Assembly (NCBI GenBank): GCA_016802295.1
Contig: JAESIW010000109.1
Coordinates: 895,467 to 959,466 of the forward strand
DNA length: 64,000 nt
Direction: 5' to 3'
Source of the DNA: Brachionus rotundiformis
Lineage: Eukaryota > Rotifera > Eurotatoria > Ploima > Brachionidae
The notes beneath the pieces were generated by a model. That model worked only from the letters and a program-made list of their open reading frames with translations. It was not told the origin of the DNA and did not search any database. Positions 10,975-23,989 of this stretch are shown here, piece after piece (the first letter of the stretch is position 1; each line of letters starts with the position of its first letter). The position numbers and the translations under genes were made by a program.

Positions 10975-13346
10975 TTACTATTTATCTTTATTTATTTCAA
11001 ATTTATCTTTTTAACATTGACAAATTAAGTTTATGGCTTGATTAGCTTTAAGTCAATATTTAATTTAATTCAATTCAATTTTAGAATTTAAATTCAAACT
11101 ATGGTTTAATTAAAATGGTCTAAAAAAGTAACAATAATTTCTGAAAATAAATATTATCTTATATAAAGATCGGTGATACAAAAACTAGTAATAAATACTT
11201 TTTTTTATTACATAAAATTTTTGATTGAGCTTTTAGATCATAAAATTTCAGCAAATTTATCTGGCTACAGTTGTTTTAAAAAAAATCAATTTATGTTCTT
11301 GGTAAATATGCTCAATTCGCCACATGGTAAAATAATCAAAGCTTAGACTTACCTTAGATATTCAAAACACTATGTCTAATGAGAGAACCCAGATATTATG
11401 AATATAATTAGATAGAATCTTTCCAAATTAGAATTTAATCAAATATCTTAAGTGGCTAACTATGAACCATAATTCTATTATTTAAATATAAGATTTAATT
11501 TTTTTATTAACTATTAATTTAACATTTTGTCGACAAGTTCATTCTTAGTTAAAGATCATACTAACACATTTGATATAATATTCTCTTATTCTAATAACTT
11601 ATTCTAAAATAGAAACACATTGTAACAAAAAAATTTTAGGTCTTCTAAATTAAATTTAATATCTAAGAAATTTTTTTATTTTTTTCTTATTTTCAGGTTC
11701 TTTTAGAAATGTTTTTTTTATTAGAAAAATTAATTAAAAAAAGAATTTAAATAGGGAGATTAAACTGATTTTTGAATTATTGATGACAAAAATGACAAGA
11801 TAACAAGCTTTGTTTTGAAATTAAATTATTAACATTTTTTTCGAAAGGTATTATATCACATAAATCTAAAAGCTCAATTAATAATTTATATAATAAAAAA
11901 TTTTTAGTACATTTTTAACTGATAAGACTGAGGAAAATAAATTATTTCTAAACTGGTTATCAAAAGTTTTATGTTATAAAAATATGCATCTATGGTAAAT
12001 TTTAGCTAAATTTTAGAACTTGAACATATTTAATAGGCATTGAATAGTAAAATTTTATCAAATTAATTATATGATTAATATTTTTTGGTTAAGAATTGCC
12101 TCTTCTCAATACGCAATTATCTGTTTTAAAAATTTAAAACTTGAGATAGTTAGTCATTAATTGACTCGATCTATTAGTTTTTGAATAATTTAGTAAACTT
12201 TTAGCATTGAATTGACTGAAATTTTGTTAATTTTTTGTAATATGTATACAATTGATTAGCTGGATGTGACTCAATTACCAAAAATTTTTACCACTTAAAT
12301 GAACCAACTTTTTTGATGTCCTGAAAATGTTCTATTTTTGACCAAAAAATATCAAGCAGCAAAGATGAAATATCGCATCCTTTGTCCTCTAAGTTTGGTA
12401 AAGTAACTAAATTGAAACAAAATATCACCAGAAAATGGAATGAATTTTGAATATTTAAATAGTTCTGTACCCAGCGACAAGTCAATCAGTTAAAACAACT
12501 TAGATAGCTAATAAACTCCATAGGAGTTCTAAAAAATACTTATTCAGTCATTCATTCACATGTTAAAATAAACATTTAAAAACAACTTAAAATTATATCT
12601 AATTTTAATTATTATCTAAAAATTTTTTATTCAAATTTGGTAATTTTAAGATCACTGTGTATTTTGAATTTTATAAGATCAATTTTTTTCGTTATATTAA
12701 CATGATAAATAAATCATTTTCATAACCAATATCAAATTTTATTAGCAAATAATTTAAAGAAATCAAATCTAAAATAACAAGTTAATGTCACAAAGCAAAA
12801 TTTATTCTTTTTATTAGTTAAGTTAAATAGATATCTTGTATAATTTTTTTTTAAACCAAAGGTAAAAATTCAAATATTAAATTCTTATATAATTATTTTA
12901 CTTTTTTAATGTTTAGCTACATGATTACTCAAAAGAGATTCAAATATGATTTAGTTCAACAAAAATAAGCCAAAACAAAAAAATTGGTAAAATACATACT
13001 TAAGAAAAAAAATATTTTATGAATTTTATGTGGAATCATGTAAATCACAGTTGATTAAATAACAAAGTCTAAAAAATTTTTTAAATTTTACCATTTTATG
13101 ATCATTATTTTTCAATAAACTTAAACCTTGGCAAATATTTATTTTAAAAAATGGATACAAATAGTCCTTTAATAAAATTTGAACATTTTTTATATTAACG
13201 CCTGATATTGTAGACTCAGAGAATAAAATTATGTAATTTGATCGGGAATATAAAAAACAAATATGTTCAAATATTATCTTTGTGCCTCATTATAAAAAGC
13301 TCAATAAATTTTGATTCTAACATCACAATATATTTTTTTAATAAAA
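10975..13346. other. Non-coding intergenic stretch
   Basis: AT-rich; no coding exon, RNA gene or structured repeat recognised. Separates the tRNA from the Ly6-ShKT gene, whose promoter should lie in the right part. Confidence 0.5.
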
Positions 13347-16256
13347 ATGATAGCTAATTTGATATTACCATTTTTCTTAATTATTTTGAAATACAAATTT
13401 GCTGGTAATAATTTCTTTAATTGGTAAAATAAAAGTTTTAACCTATGTTTTGACCAGAGTCGATTTATTGCTATGAATGCAATGCACATTGGGTAAATAT
13501 ATTAGATAGCTGCCAATTAATTCAAATTTATCTAGTCTCTTAAAAGAAACCATGCGCAGACCCTCCAGACTTGACTCAGATTCAAGCAAACCGTGTTTCA
13601 TGCCTTGGAAGCTGGTAGGACATCAAAATAGTAAAATAAAAAAATAATATATTTTTCTAATTAGTGTTATATATTATGACCCAAATGATGGAAATAGTAA
13701 ATAAAAAAAAATAGATATTATTTAAAAGCTGTTTATTTAAAAATTTTGAAAGCATTGTACAGAGCTTGCTCTGATGACCTAGAAGGTGTTCAGAAATTAG
13801 GAGGCCAGGAGGGAACTTTTACCGGAACAGATAATAATTTATATTATCTATGCAATACAAATGAGTATATAAATTAATTGAAATAAGAAAAAAATTTATT
13901 AATTTTTTGTAGTTGTAATGGAGGAAAAAGTCCAGTACCTCAACCACCCACATTTACCATAGCAGCTTTGACATCATTTGGAATAGTTTCCTCTTCAACC
14001 ACAGCCAATCCTAATCCAATAGTAGATTGTGGTTTAGTGCCTTGCAATTGGCAGCATGGATTTGTAAATTCAACTTGTCAATGTGAATGTTATGATAAAT
14101 TCTTTGGTCCAGAATGCGAATTTACGACTGATCCTTGTTATGACAATCCGACCTGCAGCAGCTACAATCTGACAGGCAGTGACTGTCTTTCTACATTTGT
14201 CTCAGATCTATGCCCGAATTCATGTTCAAATAACTGTGTACCAAGTACAACTACAACAACAACAGTTTCTCCATGTTATGACAATCCAACATGTAGTGGC
14301 TACAATTTAACTCCCCAAGATTGCGCTTCACCATTAATTAAAGACTTGTGTCCAAATACATGCTCTAGCCAATGTTTAGGATTATCAACAAGTACAACAA
14401 CAATCACAACAACAGTTGACTGCTACGACAATCCAACATGTATTGGCTACAATTTAACTTCACAAGATTGTGCTACTCAATTAATACAAAATTTATGTCC
14501 TAAGGCATGTTCTAGCCAATGCTTAGGATTTTTAACAACAACTATTGTCACTACAGCATTAGATTGCTATGACAATCCAACATGTAGCAGCTACAATTTA
14601 ACTCTTGAAGATTGTGTTTCCCAATTAACAAAAGATTTATGTCCAAAGACTTGTTCAAGCCAATGTTTAGGTTTATTATCTTCAACAATCTCCACTTCAA
14701 CTTCAACTACTACAACTACTACTNNNNNNNNNNNNNNNNNNNNNNNNNNNNNNNNNNNNNNNNNNNNNNNNNNNNNNNNNNNNNNNNNNNNNNNNNNNNN
14801 NNNNNNNNNNNNNNNNNNNNNNNNNNNNNNNNNNNNNNNNNNNNNNNNNNNNNNNNNNNNNNNNNNNNNNNNNNNNNNNNNNNNNNNNNNNNNNNNNNNN
14901 NNNNNNNNNNNNNNNNNNNNNNNNNNNNNNNNNNNNNNNNNNNNNNNNNNNNNNNNNNNNNNNNNNNNNNNNNNNNNNNNNNNNNNNNNNNNNNNNNNNN
15001 NNNNNNNNNNNNNNNNNNNNNCAATGCTTAGGATTTTTAACAACAACTATTGTAACTACAGCATTAGATTGCTACGACAATCCAACATGTAGCAGCTACA
15101 ATTTAACTCTTGAAGATTGTGTTTCCCAATTAACAAAAGATTTATGTCCAAAGACATGTTCAAGCCAATGTTTAGGTTTATTATCTTCAACAATCTCCAC
15201 TTCAACTTCAACTACTACAACTACTACTAGCACTACCACTAGCACAACCACATCCACTACAACTTCTACTACTACTACTACAACATCAGTCTGTTATGAC
15301 AATCCAACATGTAGTGGCTACAATTTAACATCACAAGATTGTGCTTCTCAATTAATATTAAATTTATGCCCAAATACATGCTCTAGCCAATGTTTGGGCT
15401 CATCAAACAGTTCAATAAATTGCTATGACAACCCGACATGTAGTGGCTACAATTTAACCCTTGAAGATTGTGGATCTCAATTAATTAAAGACTTGTGTCC
15501 AAACACATGCTCTAGCCAATGTTTAGGATTATTGACAACTACCACGTCCACTACAACTTCAACTACCGCTACTACAACATCACTTTGTTTTGACAATCCA
15601 ACATGTAGTGGCTACAATTTAACTCTTGAAGATTGTGGATCTCAATTAATTAAAGACTTGTGTCCAAACACATGCTCTAGCCAATGTTTAGGATTATTGA
15701 CAACTACCACGTCCACTACAGCTTCTACTAGTACTACCACTATTACTACTGCTACTATAACATCAGTCTGTTATGACAATCCAACATGTAGTAGCTACAA
15801 TTTAACATCACAAGATTGTGCTTCTCAATTAATACTAAATTTATGCCCAAATTCATGCTCCAGCCAATGTTTGGAATCCCTAAATTGTTCAGGGTTAAAT
15901 TGTGTTTATGGAACGGCTCAAATTGATAACAATGGTAATTGTGTCTGTGTGTGTAATGATAAATATTTTGGTACTAATTGCGACAAATTAAACATTACTG
16001 CCATTTCGTCTTCACCTGATCCAAATGAATGCAACACTTTAGCTTGTTCAGATGAAGATGTAGTCGCTCTTTGCCCCATCACATGCAAAAGTTCATTATT
16101 TTTTAAATTATAAACTAAAAACTCTTATTAATTAAATCATTTTTAGTTTGTGGTGGAACAACATTTTGTCAGAATAACGGAACAGTAGACTTTGGATCTT
16201 GTCAATGCAATTGTTTACCCAACTTTTCAGGACAATATTGCGAAAGTTTGGTTTGA
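13347..16256 (+). CDS. Secreted Ly6/uPAR + EGF + ShKT-repeat mucin-like protein
   Basis: Exons inferred: 13347-13404 (signal peptide, start MIANLILPFFL), 13458-13492, 13547-13614, 13729-13864, 13913-16090, 16147-16256. The first exons form a Ly6/uPAR three-finger domain (starts CYECN, ends YLCNTNDCN across the 13864/13913 junction). Then come an EGF-like module (about 14020-14115), at least nine ShKT-type six-cysteine modules (C.DNPTC..YNLT..DC......LCP..CSS.C) joined by Thr-rich, probably O-glycosylated linkers, an EGF-like module (about 15890-15990), a short Cys module, and a final EGF-like exon ending at the TGA 16254-16256. Every ShKT module has an NLT sequon. Exon 13729-13864 needs a one-base shift to stay in frame with its neighbour. 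The gap at 14724-15021 hides part of the array and its true length is unknown. Function unknown; ShKT and Ly6 modules occur in secreted and surface proteins. Confidence 0.8.
14140..15880 (+). repeat. Tandem array of ShKT-coding units
   Basis: Coding repeats of about 120-195 bp, each one ShKT module plus a Thr-rich linker. Sequence before the gap (about 14519-14723) and after it (about 15024-15228) is nearly identical, so the gap falls inside a recent tandem duplication. Units near 15420 and 15590 are also nearly identical, pointing to ongoing expansion or homogenisation. Confidence 0.85.
14724..15021. other. Assembly gap (298 N)
   Basis: Run of N inside the ShKT repeat array. The reading frame on the two sides differs by one phase relative to the N count, so the gap length is not the true length. 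Confidence 0.99.
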
Positions 16257-18400
16257 AAATTTTCCTAGAGAACTAAGCAAAAAAATGAAATTTTATTTTA
16301 TAATTTTCTAATTTTTTTATAATAATAGAATTTTAAAAAAATTTAATTTAGAATTTTCATGCCAATTTAATTATTATTTATCACTTTTTAAATAACCCAA
16401 AACAAATTTTCATTTAAATCTTCAATTAGATCATAATTTTCAATAAATTTAAATTTTAAATTTAATTGACAAAAAAATGAATTTTATTTTAATTTTTAAT
16501 CTTTTATCTTTTGTTTTGTAAAATATATGACTGTGAAAAAATCAATTTCTAATTAAAATATTAATTAATATACTAACTGATCATTATGTAATCAATAAAA
16601 AACCTGAATAAGAAAACTATTTGTAAAATTAATTAAAGGTATCAAATATAAAAAGATAATTAAGCTATTTACATTCGACAGATAACTTACAAAATTGAAA
16701 ATTATTTAATCTATTTTTATTTCCATTGTAGATAAATGATTGATTATGCGAAAAAAATATTTACACATAATTTGAATTAAATAAAAAAATAAAATGGCCT
16801 AAATGATGAATGAGAAATAAATCTATTTATTATTATTATTTAGAAAAGGTTTATTACTCAATTTTTTATTTGTTATAAAGAAAATTGCTCAATCTCAACT
16901 TATCAGTTTTTTTTCTAATTTTAATCATTTATCTTGATATTTTTTAAATACAAATCAATTTTATTTTAATAGTTATCAAATTTTGCATATTCTAATTGTC
17001 ATTCGTTAATTGTTTAAATCAAGCTAAACTAGCAAAAATTGAATAATTAATTATTTTAGATTTTTCACTGAAATCAGTCGTTTTTATCTATTTTTTTAAG
17101 TTGGAATTATTATAAACATTTTAAATCATTTAAAATAAAATAAGCATAAATTTTTATCTTTTATGTGTGTGGAATTTAAAAATCTAATTGCAAAAATTTG
17201 ATTTAAAGCTTGACGAAATAAAATTTGATAAGAAGATTGAAATTTTTGGAAGAAAAAATAAATATATTCTTTATTTTAACTGCATTATAGAAAATAAATT
17301 CTTCATATAACATGTAACATTTGTTTAAAAATATTTGAGAGAGTAAAATAATTTTGAAATGTTTGAAATCTTATATCAAATATTATGAAGCTATAGATCC
17401 CAGGAAGAAAAAAACCATCTTCTGAATAAATAAAAATCAAGCTTTCTGGATTTGCTTCATTCAGGTGCTGAAATTTAAAGAGAAACTCATTCCATTAGTG
17501 AGATGTACTATTAATTTATTTTATCTAAACATAAGCTATATAAGATATAAGCTTAAACTTAAATTCGGCAGCATACTAGTCATTATGGAACATAAACAAT
17601 ACAATGTCAATGTTCAGCCGAATGGTCCATTTTACCAAATCTTTTTAGAGTTTTAGTACCACATTTAGTGTCTTAAAATTAATTTTAGATATTTTACTTT
17701 TCTGTGTTTATCAAAAGCAGAGTATTTGTGAATAAGACAAACAATTTTTATTTTTATGCTGCATTTAAGAACAAATATTTACGCTATTTTTAAATATATT
17801 ATCTATTAATAAGAGTTAAACGATTATAAAGCTTGAAGGATTAAATAAAAATTAATTGCAAGACTACCGAGTCTAGCTATCAGCCTGGTATAGTGCATAG
17901 ATAAGTGATTAAATAGTGAGAGTGACAGGTAAGATAAAAACGTGTGACAAATTATCTATTATATATTTATTTTAAAAAAGTGTAATAAAATAAGAATTTT
18001 TTTCTATGTTCATTCCTGGTCATTTAATTCAGTTTATAAGCTTCATTACTGACGTTGTATATGCCATTGGCATGCTTATCTGATAATTATTTACTCTGAC
18101 CACTTGGTTCATCTATCTAAAAGTATGTTCTAAAAGCAGTGATGTAATAACTTAGCAGATAAGATGATTAAACTCGATAATGACTGTGAAAACAAAGCAT
18201 GACTAATTCTCATTATCACTTGGCTAAATGGTTCCAGTGCAAACAATGTTGTTTACATTAGGCCAAGAGCTCTAATGAATTAAATTGCGTAATTTTCGTA
18301 TTCGAAAATTAAATAAAAAATAGAAGTTGTTAAATTTAAAATTTCAATATTTATGTTTAACAGTTTAGGTTTAGATAGAGAGTGAGCGAATGAATGATAT
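16257..18400. other. Non-coding intergenic stretch
   Basis: No gene supported. The part 17870-18290 is less AT-rich and more complex than its surroundings and could be regulatory sequence for nab, but nothing specific can be named. Confidence 0.4.
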
Positions 18401-21400
18401 AATTTATATATATATAAAAAGAGAGAGAGAGAGAGTTATAGATAGATGGTTGGAAGTCGTTTAGGTGTTATAAATTAAATGTAAATATTTAATCGAGCAA
18501 ATGAAAAGCAAAAACAAAATTTTTCCAATTTGGCTTTTTCGAGTCAAGCATCGTTTTCGATTTCATACAAGTTTATCACTAGATTTTATCTAAACAATAG
18601 AATTTCGCTTATATTTCCATTTACCATGTACCCAAGGTTCCCGCAAAAGCATAATTTCGAGATTTTTATCTCAATTTTGTTTTATCTCAATTTCACTTTT
18701 TTCGAAATTTTCCTCTTACTCTTTTTCTCTTCATATCTCCATATCTCTCTTTATTGCGCAAATATATTTCTATCAAGAGCCAAAAAGTTGGATCTAATTT
18801 AATGACCATGCTGTAAAAACAGTATCACTATCATAAAATATGAGCTCAATTCTAGGACAATTAGAATGGACATAAGAATTAAAACAAGATTGTGAGATTG
18901 AGTTTAGAATTTCAGTGGCAGATAACAGTGTCGAGAATTGGTTCGCCTAATAAAGTCTGTGATCAGAAATCTTAAAAAACAACTAGATTGATATTTTAGT
19001 ATTAGACAAAAATATTAAAAACATGAAATTTTACTATGAAAAAATAGCTTTTTTATTTATATTTTCTGTATATTTTTTTTTGCTTAATTGAAAATTTAAC
19101 TGCTTATTTTAATACCAGTTTATAAGGTGTTTTTGATTTTGGATTTTTTGTTCAAGTTAATTTTTAGACAATCAGCAAAAATGATTCCATGAGCCAAAAT
19201 TTTAAACTCGGTTCCAGTTTACTCCTCCAGAGATCTGATAATTTTGGCACATAATTTAGTAATTACATATTTTTTTTCAAGTAAATAAAATAATGGTATT
19301 TTGGAAAAGTCTTTTTGCCTCTTGATATCAAATTGATATAATAGGGATCAGACAGAGCAAGGGAAAAGAAAAATTTATTTTCAATTGATTATTTAATTCA
19401 AATTAATTCAAAAAAATAAAGGTAAAAAAGAGATAAATTTTCCTATTTTTTTTTATAGTTTTAAAATGGATTGATTTCAATAATTTCAAGAGGATTATGG
19501 CTTAACTCGATATTTGTTTCTCACTTTCAAAATGAATTAATCTTCCATTTTCGTTTGCTAGGGATCTTTCCAAAAAAGAAAAACAAAATTATATAATTTA
19601 ATTCTTATTTATTCTTTACAGCCCATTATTTTGGCAAGCAATCAGTTTGAAAAAGTTAATTTGAAATTCTAAAGAGAGAAATTGAATTAAATTGAATTGT
19701 AGACAGTGTAGATCATATTCAATCGCGCTTCTCAATCAGGAATTGTTATACCAATTTTCTTTTGTTTATATTTATATCATTTTCTGTTCTCTCAGCTCCA
19801 TTCTCTCTCTCTCTCTCTCACTCGTATCTATCTTTAAATTATTTTTCTTTCAATTCGGAGTGAAATTATTTACGAAGCTCTATTTATATCCATTTTCCTA
19901 ATTCCAGAGCGCTATCTCATCCTGTCTCAGGGAACAATTTCACTCCGAGTCGAGCAATTCAATTAGTCTGTGTTTCTTGTGGAAATATTTTCCAGCAGAA
20001 TTAATCTATGCCTAAGAAAAATTATCTAATCCTGAGCAAGAAATTTAATTTAAATTAGCAAAATTGCACCAGCAATGGAACTAGATGAGATGAAAAAAAG
20101 GTTTTAAATTGAATCTCAAATCGAAACAACAAATGATGAATGAATTTTTCAAAAATTGTTATTATGAATTCTAAAAACGAAAAGATAGATTGAGCTTGAG
20201 TTTCTTCTTTTTGCTTAGAATTTCAGAAATTAAATTAATTCCAAGTAGTTGAATTCTTTATAGCTAGAAATAAAGAGAGATAGATAGATAGAGAAAAAGA
20301 GAGAGAGAGAGAGAAAAAAAAGAGAAAGAATTAAATCATCATTTTTCTTCTTCTTTTCTTTTTTATTTTTTTATATGAAAAAAAAAATTTAAAATTGGTG
20401 TAAATAATTATTCAAATTGGAATGACGATGATTGAAACGGAAACTTTGCCTAAACAATTTGTTTACCCACTTCCATTTCGATTAATAAGCTTTTTTCTAA
20501 TATATCTATTCTCTTTTTCTTTTGGCTTTTCTTCTTCTTCATTGAGTGAGAGCAACAATATTCGATTTCAAATTACGAAATCCTATTCGGGCGAAATATG
20601 ATAAGAAAAATTAATTGATTTTATGAAAAATCGCTTCTTTCGAGATTAAGCTAAGAACTTTTTTTATTTTTGTGAAGAGATTCATAGGGTTACATTTTTC
20701 TCTTAGTAGATAAATAGATAAATACTCTATTTCCGATTCACTATCATCATCATCTTTTGCATAAAAGAATTTAATTGCCAAATATTTGCCAATTGTGTCA
20801 GATAAGGCCAAAATATTCAAAAAATTCAAATTAAATTTTCAGATTTAAAATGGAAAATAAATTCCTAATTGATTTAACATGCATTTTAGGCCAAAATTTC
20901 ATTATTATCTAATAGTGTTAATTAATTTTAAGCCAGCAAAGTCTTCAGCTCAAAATAGAGAGCTCTCTGATAAGCTATAATTAAACTTAGAGAAGAAATT
21001 TATAGCTTAGGCTCCAATTTTCGTTTGTTTAAAAAAAAATTATATATATATATATATTTATATGAAGAATATATTTCAGAACATAGGCTAGATTTTAGAG
21101 ATAGTAGTACCAAACGTTTGATAATATGGCCTAGAATAGAGAATCATCTTATCTCAACACCAAAAACAACCAAAAAAAGCCAATGTCCCACTTGAAATTA
21201 GTGTTGCCATTAATTTTTGACAAATTTTGACCGTGTCACTTTAATCTAAGCTATCTATCTTATTTTTTATTAAATTTATTATTTTTTTTTTTGCCAAAAT
21301 TATTTATTAATATGAATAAGAAAATAAAATTTTTTGTTGCCAAGTTGTTTTATTTAGAAAAAAGTAAAATGCCAAAGTGCTGAAAACGTGTGACGACAAT

Positions 21401-21407
21401 CTGAGTG
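18401..21407 (+). promoter_or_regulatory. Putative 5' region of nab with GA/CT simple repeats
   Basis: Three kilobases without a supported coding exon precede nab. They contain TA and GA arrays (18405-18435), a CT array (19802-19820), GATA/GA arrays (20276-20325) and a TA array (21040-21057). GA/CT arrays are common in animal promoters and 5' UTRs, but no core promoter element or transcript start can be assigned from sequence alone. Confidence 0.3.
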
Positions 21408-23989
21408 ATGAATTGTGGTAAAATGTCCGAAGAAACCAAGGAGGAAAAGGCGAGCGCGGTGGTAAACTCTCAGCTCTACCAGCCAGGAGTGATGGCAGCG
21501 TTTAACGCGTACTACAGTGGTACGCAAGAGGCCGAGCACAGCGAAACGCCGCCAATGTCCGCTGCCTCGTCTTCATCCTCGCCCAATCCGAGTCCCAATA
21601 TGAAAAAAAAAGGACTTTCGGATGTGATTAACAAGCTGCACAAGGCCGCCTCCAACCAAACTACACCTTCCAAGTCCGGCGACGAGTCCACCGAAAACGA
21701 CGACTCGGACAGTCAAATAATCGAGACCGGCTCCAACACTGAATCCAAGCTCAACAAGTCACAGCAAAAGCTTCTCGACTTACTCACCAAAGCCAATCTA
21801 ACCCAGTATTTCAGCTCGTTTATCGAGCAAGGTGGTGACGATGTTGACCAATTGTGCGACGCCAATCAGCTTGAATTCAAGGAAATATGCGATCTGGTCG
21901 GCATGTCATCCAAGCCTTTGCATGTCAAAAGACTCAAAAAAGCTGTTGACGAGTTCAATAAGTCCAAGCAGCCAGGTAAATTTTATTTTTATAACAAAAT
22001 ATAAAAAAAAAGTATAAAAATATATAAAAATAAATATCAAAATAAAAATTAATTTTCAATTTTTATTTTTTTTTTTAATTTTTTAAGGCATTTGTTTAAT
22101 TTAAAGTAATTTTTTAATCTAGCTATCTATGTTTGTATCTAAATATATAAAAAAATATATAAAAAAAGATATATATAAATATATATATACATATCTTAGT
22201 ATGATCTATGTTTTATATGTCTAAATCTTATCTGTTCAATCCTGGTTTTTAATTATCAAATAGATTATTAATTATTTATTTATTTTTTTGAAAAAAAGGT
22301 GATTTGGTCAGAAGCGATGCCAGCTACAGTATTGAGAAATTTTTGCCAGAAAGCTCGATTGCGCTCAATTTGCCCACGCCACACTCGTCGTCCTCCTCGG
22401 CCTCGTCGACCACATCCAACCCTTCTTTTTCGATTTCGAAGCTGTTCACCAGGAGCAGTGAATCGCCTGTGCAGCAAGGCCTGCTGACCACTGGTCATTT
22501 GATGTCCGTGTACCCGGCAGTGCCGCTGAACCTGTCCAAAAGCGACGAAGTCAAAAAAGAAGAGATCGAGTCCGAGGAAGAGGAGAACTTTGAAGATTAT
22601 GGCGACACGGATGACGTTGAGGACGAGGACGACGAGGAAGAGCCCGACGAACCAAAGGTCCACAACCAGTCCTCGATTAAAATTGAACAAAATGAAAAGA
22701 TGATTAAAAAAAATAAAGTAATTGAGCTGTACACCAAAGGAGAGAGATGTGTGAGAAAATTGAGCCAATTGACTGGGGTGCCACTAACCACTGTTTACCG
22801 AGTCATTGGCAAACTAAAAGGCATTAATTACAATATTCCCAGAGGAAATGGCGCTGGCCGCAAGACAATTCTGGACGCACAGGACAGAGAAATCCTTGTC
22901 GAAATACTGAACAAGCAACCGAGGATCTCGCGCAAGGCACTTGGTAAAGAGCTGGAAAAATTGACCGGAAAAAGCATTCACAATTCGACTCTTAATCGCG
23001 AATTGTGTCGCCTACGCTACCAAAACAACAATGGACAAAATCAACAAGACTCTTATTTGAAGAATATCAGAAAGCCTAAAAAATTTGACGAACTTAATGA
23101 AGAATGCTTAAAAATGATCTATGCAGAGACCAAACGCTTTGGTTCTCAAATGAGCCAAAGTGAATTTGAATGCAAACCTTTGTCCAACTCACTGAATGCT
23201 GGTTTGTCCAAGCAAATTATTCAAATATGTCAGATGTCGACCAATTTGTCGCACAATTCGTGCCAACAATTACAGCAACTTAAATTGGACAAAATAAAAC
23301 AGGCCCTTGGCGAGCTATTCAACCTTGGCGACAGTTTCTACGACAAGTGTTTGTATGAAACAAGCGTTCAATTGTGTCTTCAAAAGCCCACTTTGCTGAC
23401 CAGACACGACGATTTGCTCGAGTATGCCAAACGTGTGCTGGACAATTTGCAGATTTTAGATGACCTAAAAGCAAAGCTTAAAAGAACAGCGGTCAACAAC
23501 TTGGAGCAACAACACCAGACCCAGAAAAAAACAAAGCTAGAAGAACCACTCTCTGCTCAAAGTCCGTTCAATTTCTACACCGCAGCTCTAGCGCTGCATC
23601 TCCAGCAAGGCCAAAGCTTTGACTTCAACTCCTATTTGGCCAAGCTTCGGCTCAATTTGTACCAATCGCAACAAGACTCATTAAGAACCCTAATTGAGAA
23701 AAATGATTCAGAAATGAAGATAAACTTGAAAAAGCAGGAAGAGCTCAGAGTTAAATTGTTCGGCTTGTCCATGTCAAGTGTAAATAATGACCAATTGAGG
23801 CCAGTTTATGAAAGCTTACAGACTCAGTTGGCCGAGTTAATCAAACAACATGCGCATCTATTGAGCGAACAAGCTCGCCTCAAGAGCCATGATTTGTCTA
23901 GTCAGTCAGATATGAGACACCTAAGTGAGAGTGATGATGCCAATAGTCAAACAAATGATGTAAATGAAAACATAGATATACTAAAATAA
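21408..23989 (+). CDS. nab: NAB transcriptional corepressor with embedded transposase-like helix-turn-helix region
   Basis: Two exons, 21408-21975 and 22299-23989 (phase 1 junction), about 752 residues from the ATG at 21408; a second ATG at 21423 has good context. NAB proteins bind EGR/Krox zinc-finger factors and repress their targets in the nucleus. NAB conserved domain 1 is at about residues 115-185 (FIEQGGDDVDQLC, LVGMSSKPLHVKRL). An acidic stretch follows (about 280-310). At about 328-432 comes something unexpected: two helix-turn-helix units joined by a GRKT linker, the layout of Tc1-transposase DNA-binding domains. NAB conserved domain 2 follows (about 440-580, with ETSVQLCLQKPTLLTRHDDL). 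The C-terminus is coiled-coil-like. A poly(A) signal AATAAA lies at 24177-24182. Codon composition of the HTH part looks like its neighbours. The NAB call is firm; the HTH origin is inference. Confidence 0.9.

Noticed and set aside
12288..12485. 65-codon minus-strand frame
   Set aside because: Isolated, no homology recognised, expected by chance in this AT-rich stretch.
13301..13610. Minus-strand open stretches, including one reading HGLLESESSLEGLRMV
   Set aside because: Opposite the first Ly6 exons, where the plus strand gives a signal peptide, correct splice sites and a Cys pattern; the minus reading has no family support.
14591..15046. Frames made mostly of undetermined residues
   Set aside because: Created by the run of N in the assembly gap.
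18530..18802. 90-codon plus-strand frame rich in Phe, Leu, Ser
   Set aside because: Composition is that of T-rich non-coding sequence; no start context or partner exons.
22280..22791. Minus-strand frames up to 162 codons
   Set aside because: Antisense to the acidic and Ser-rich part of nab; GC-rich codons there leave the complement open.
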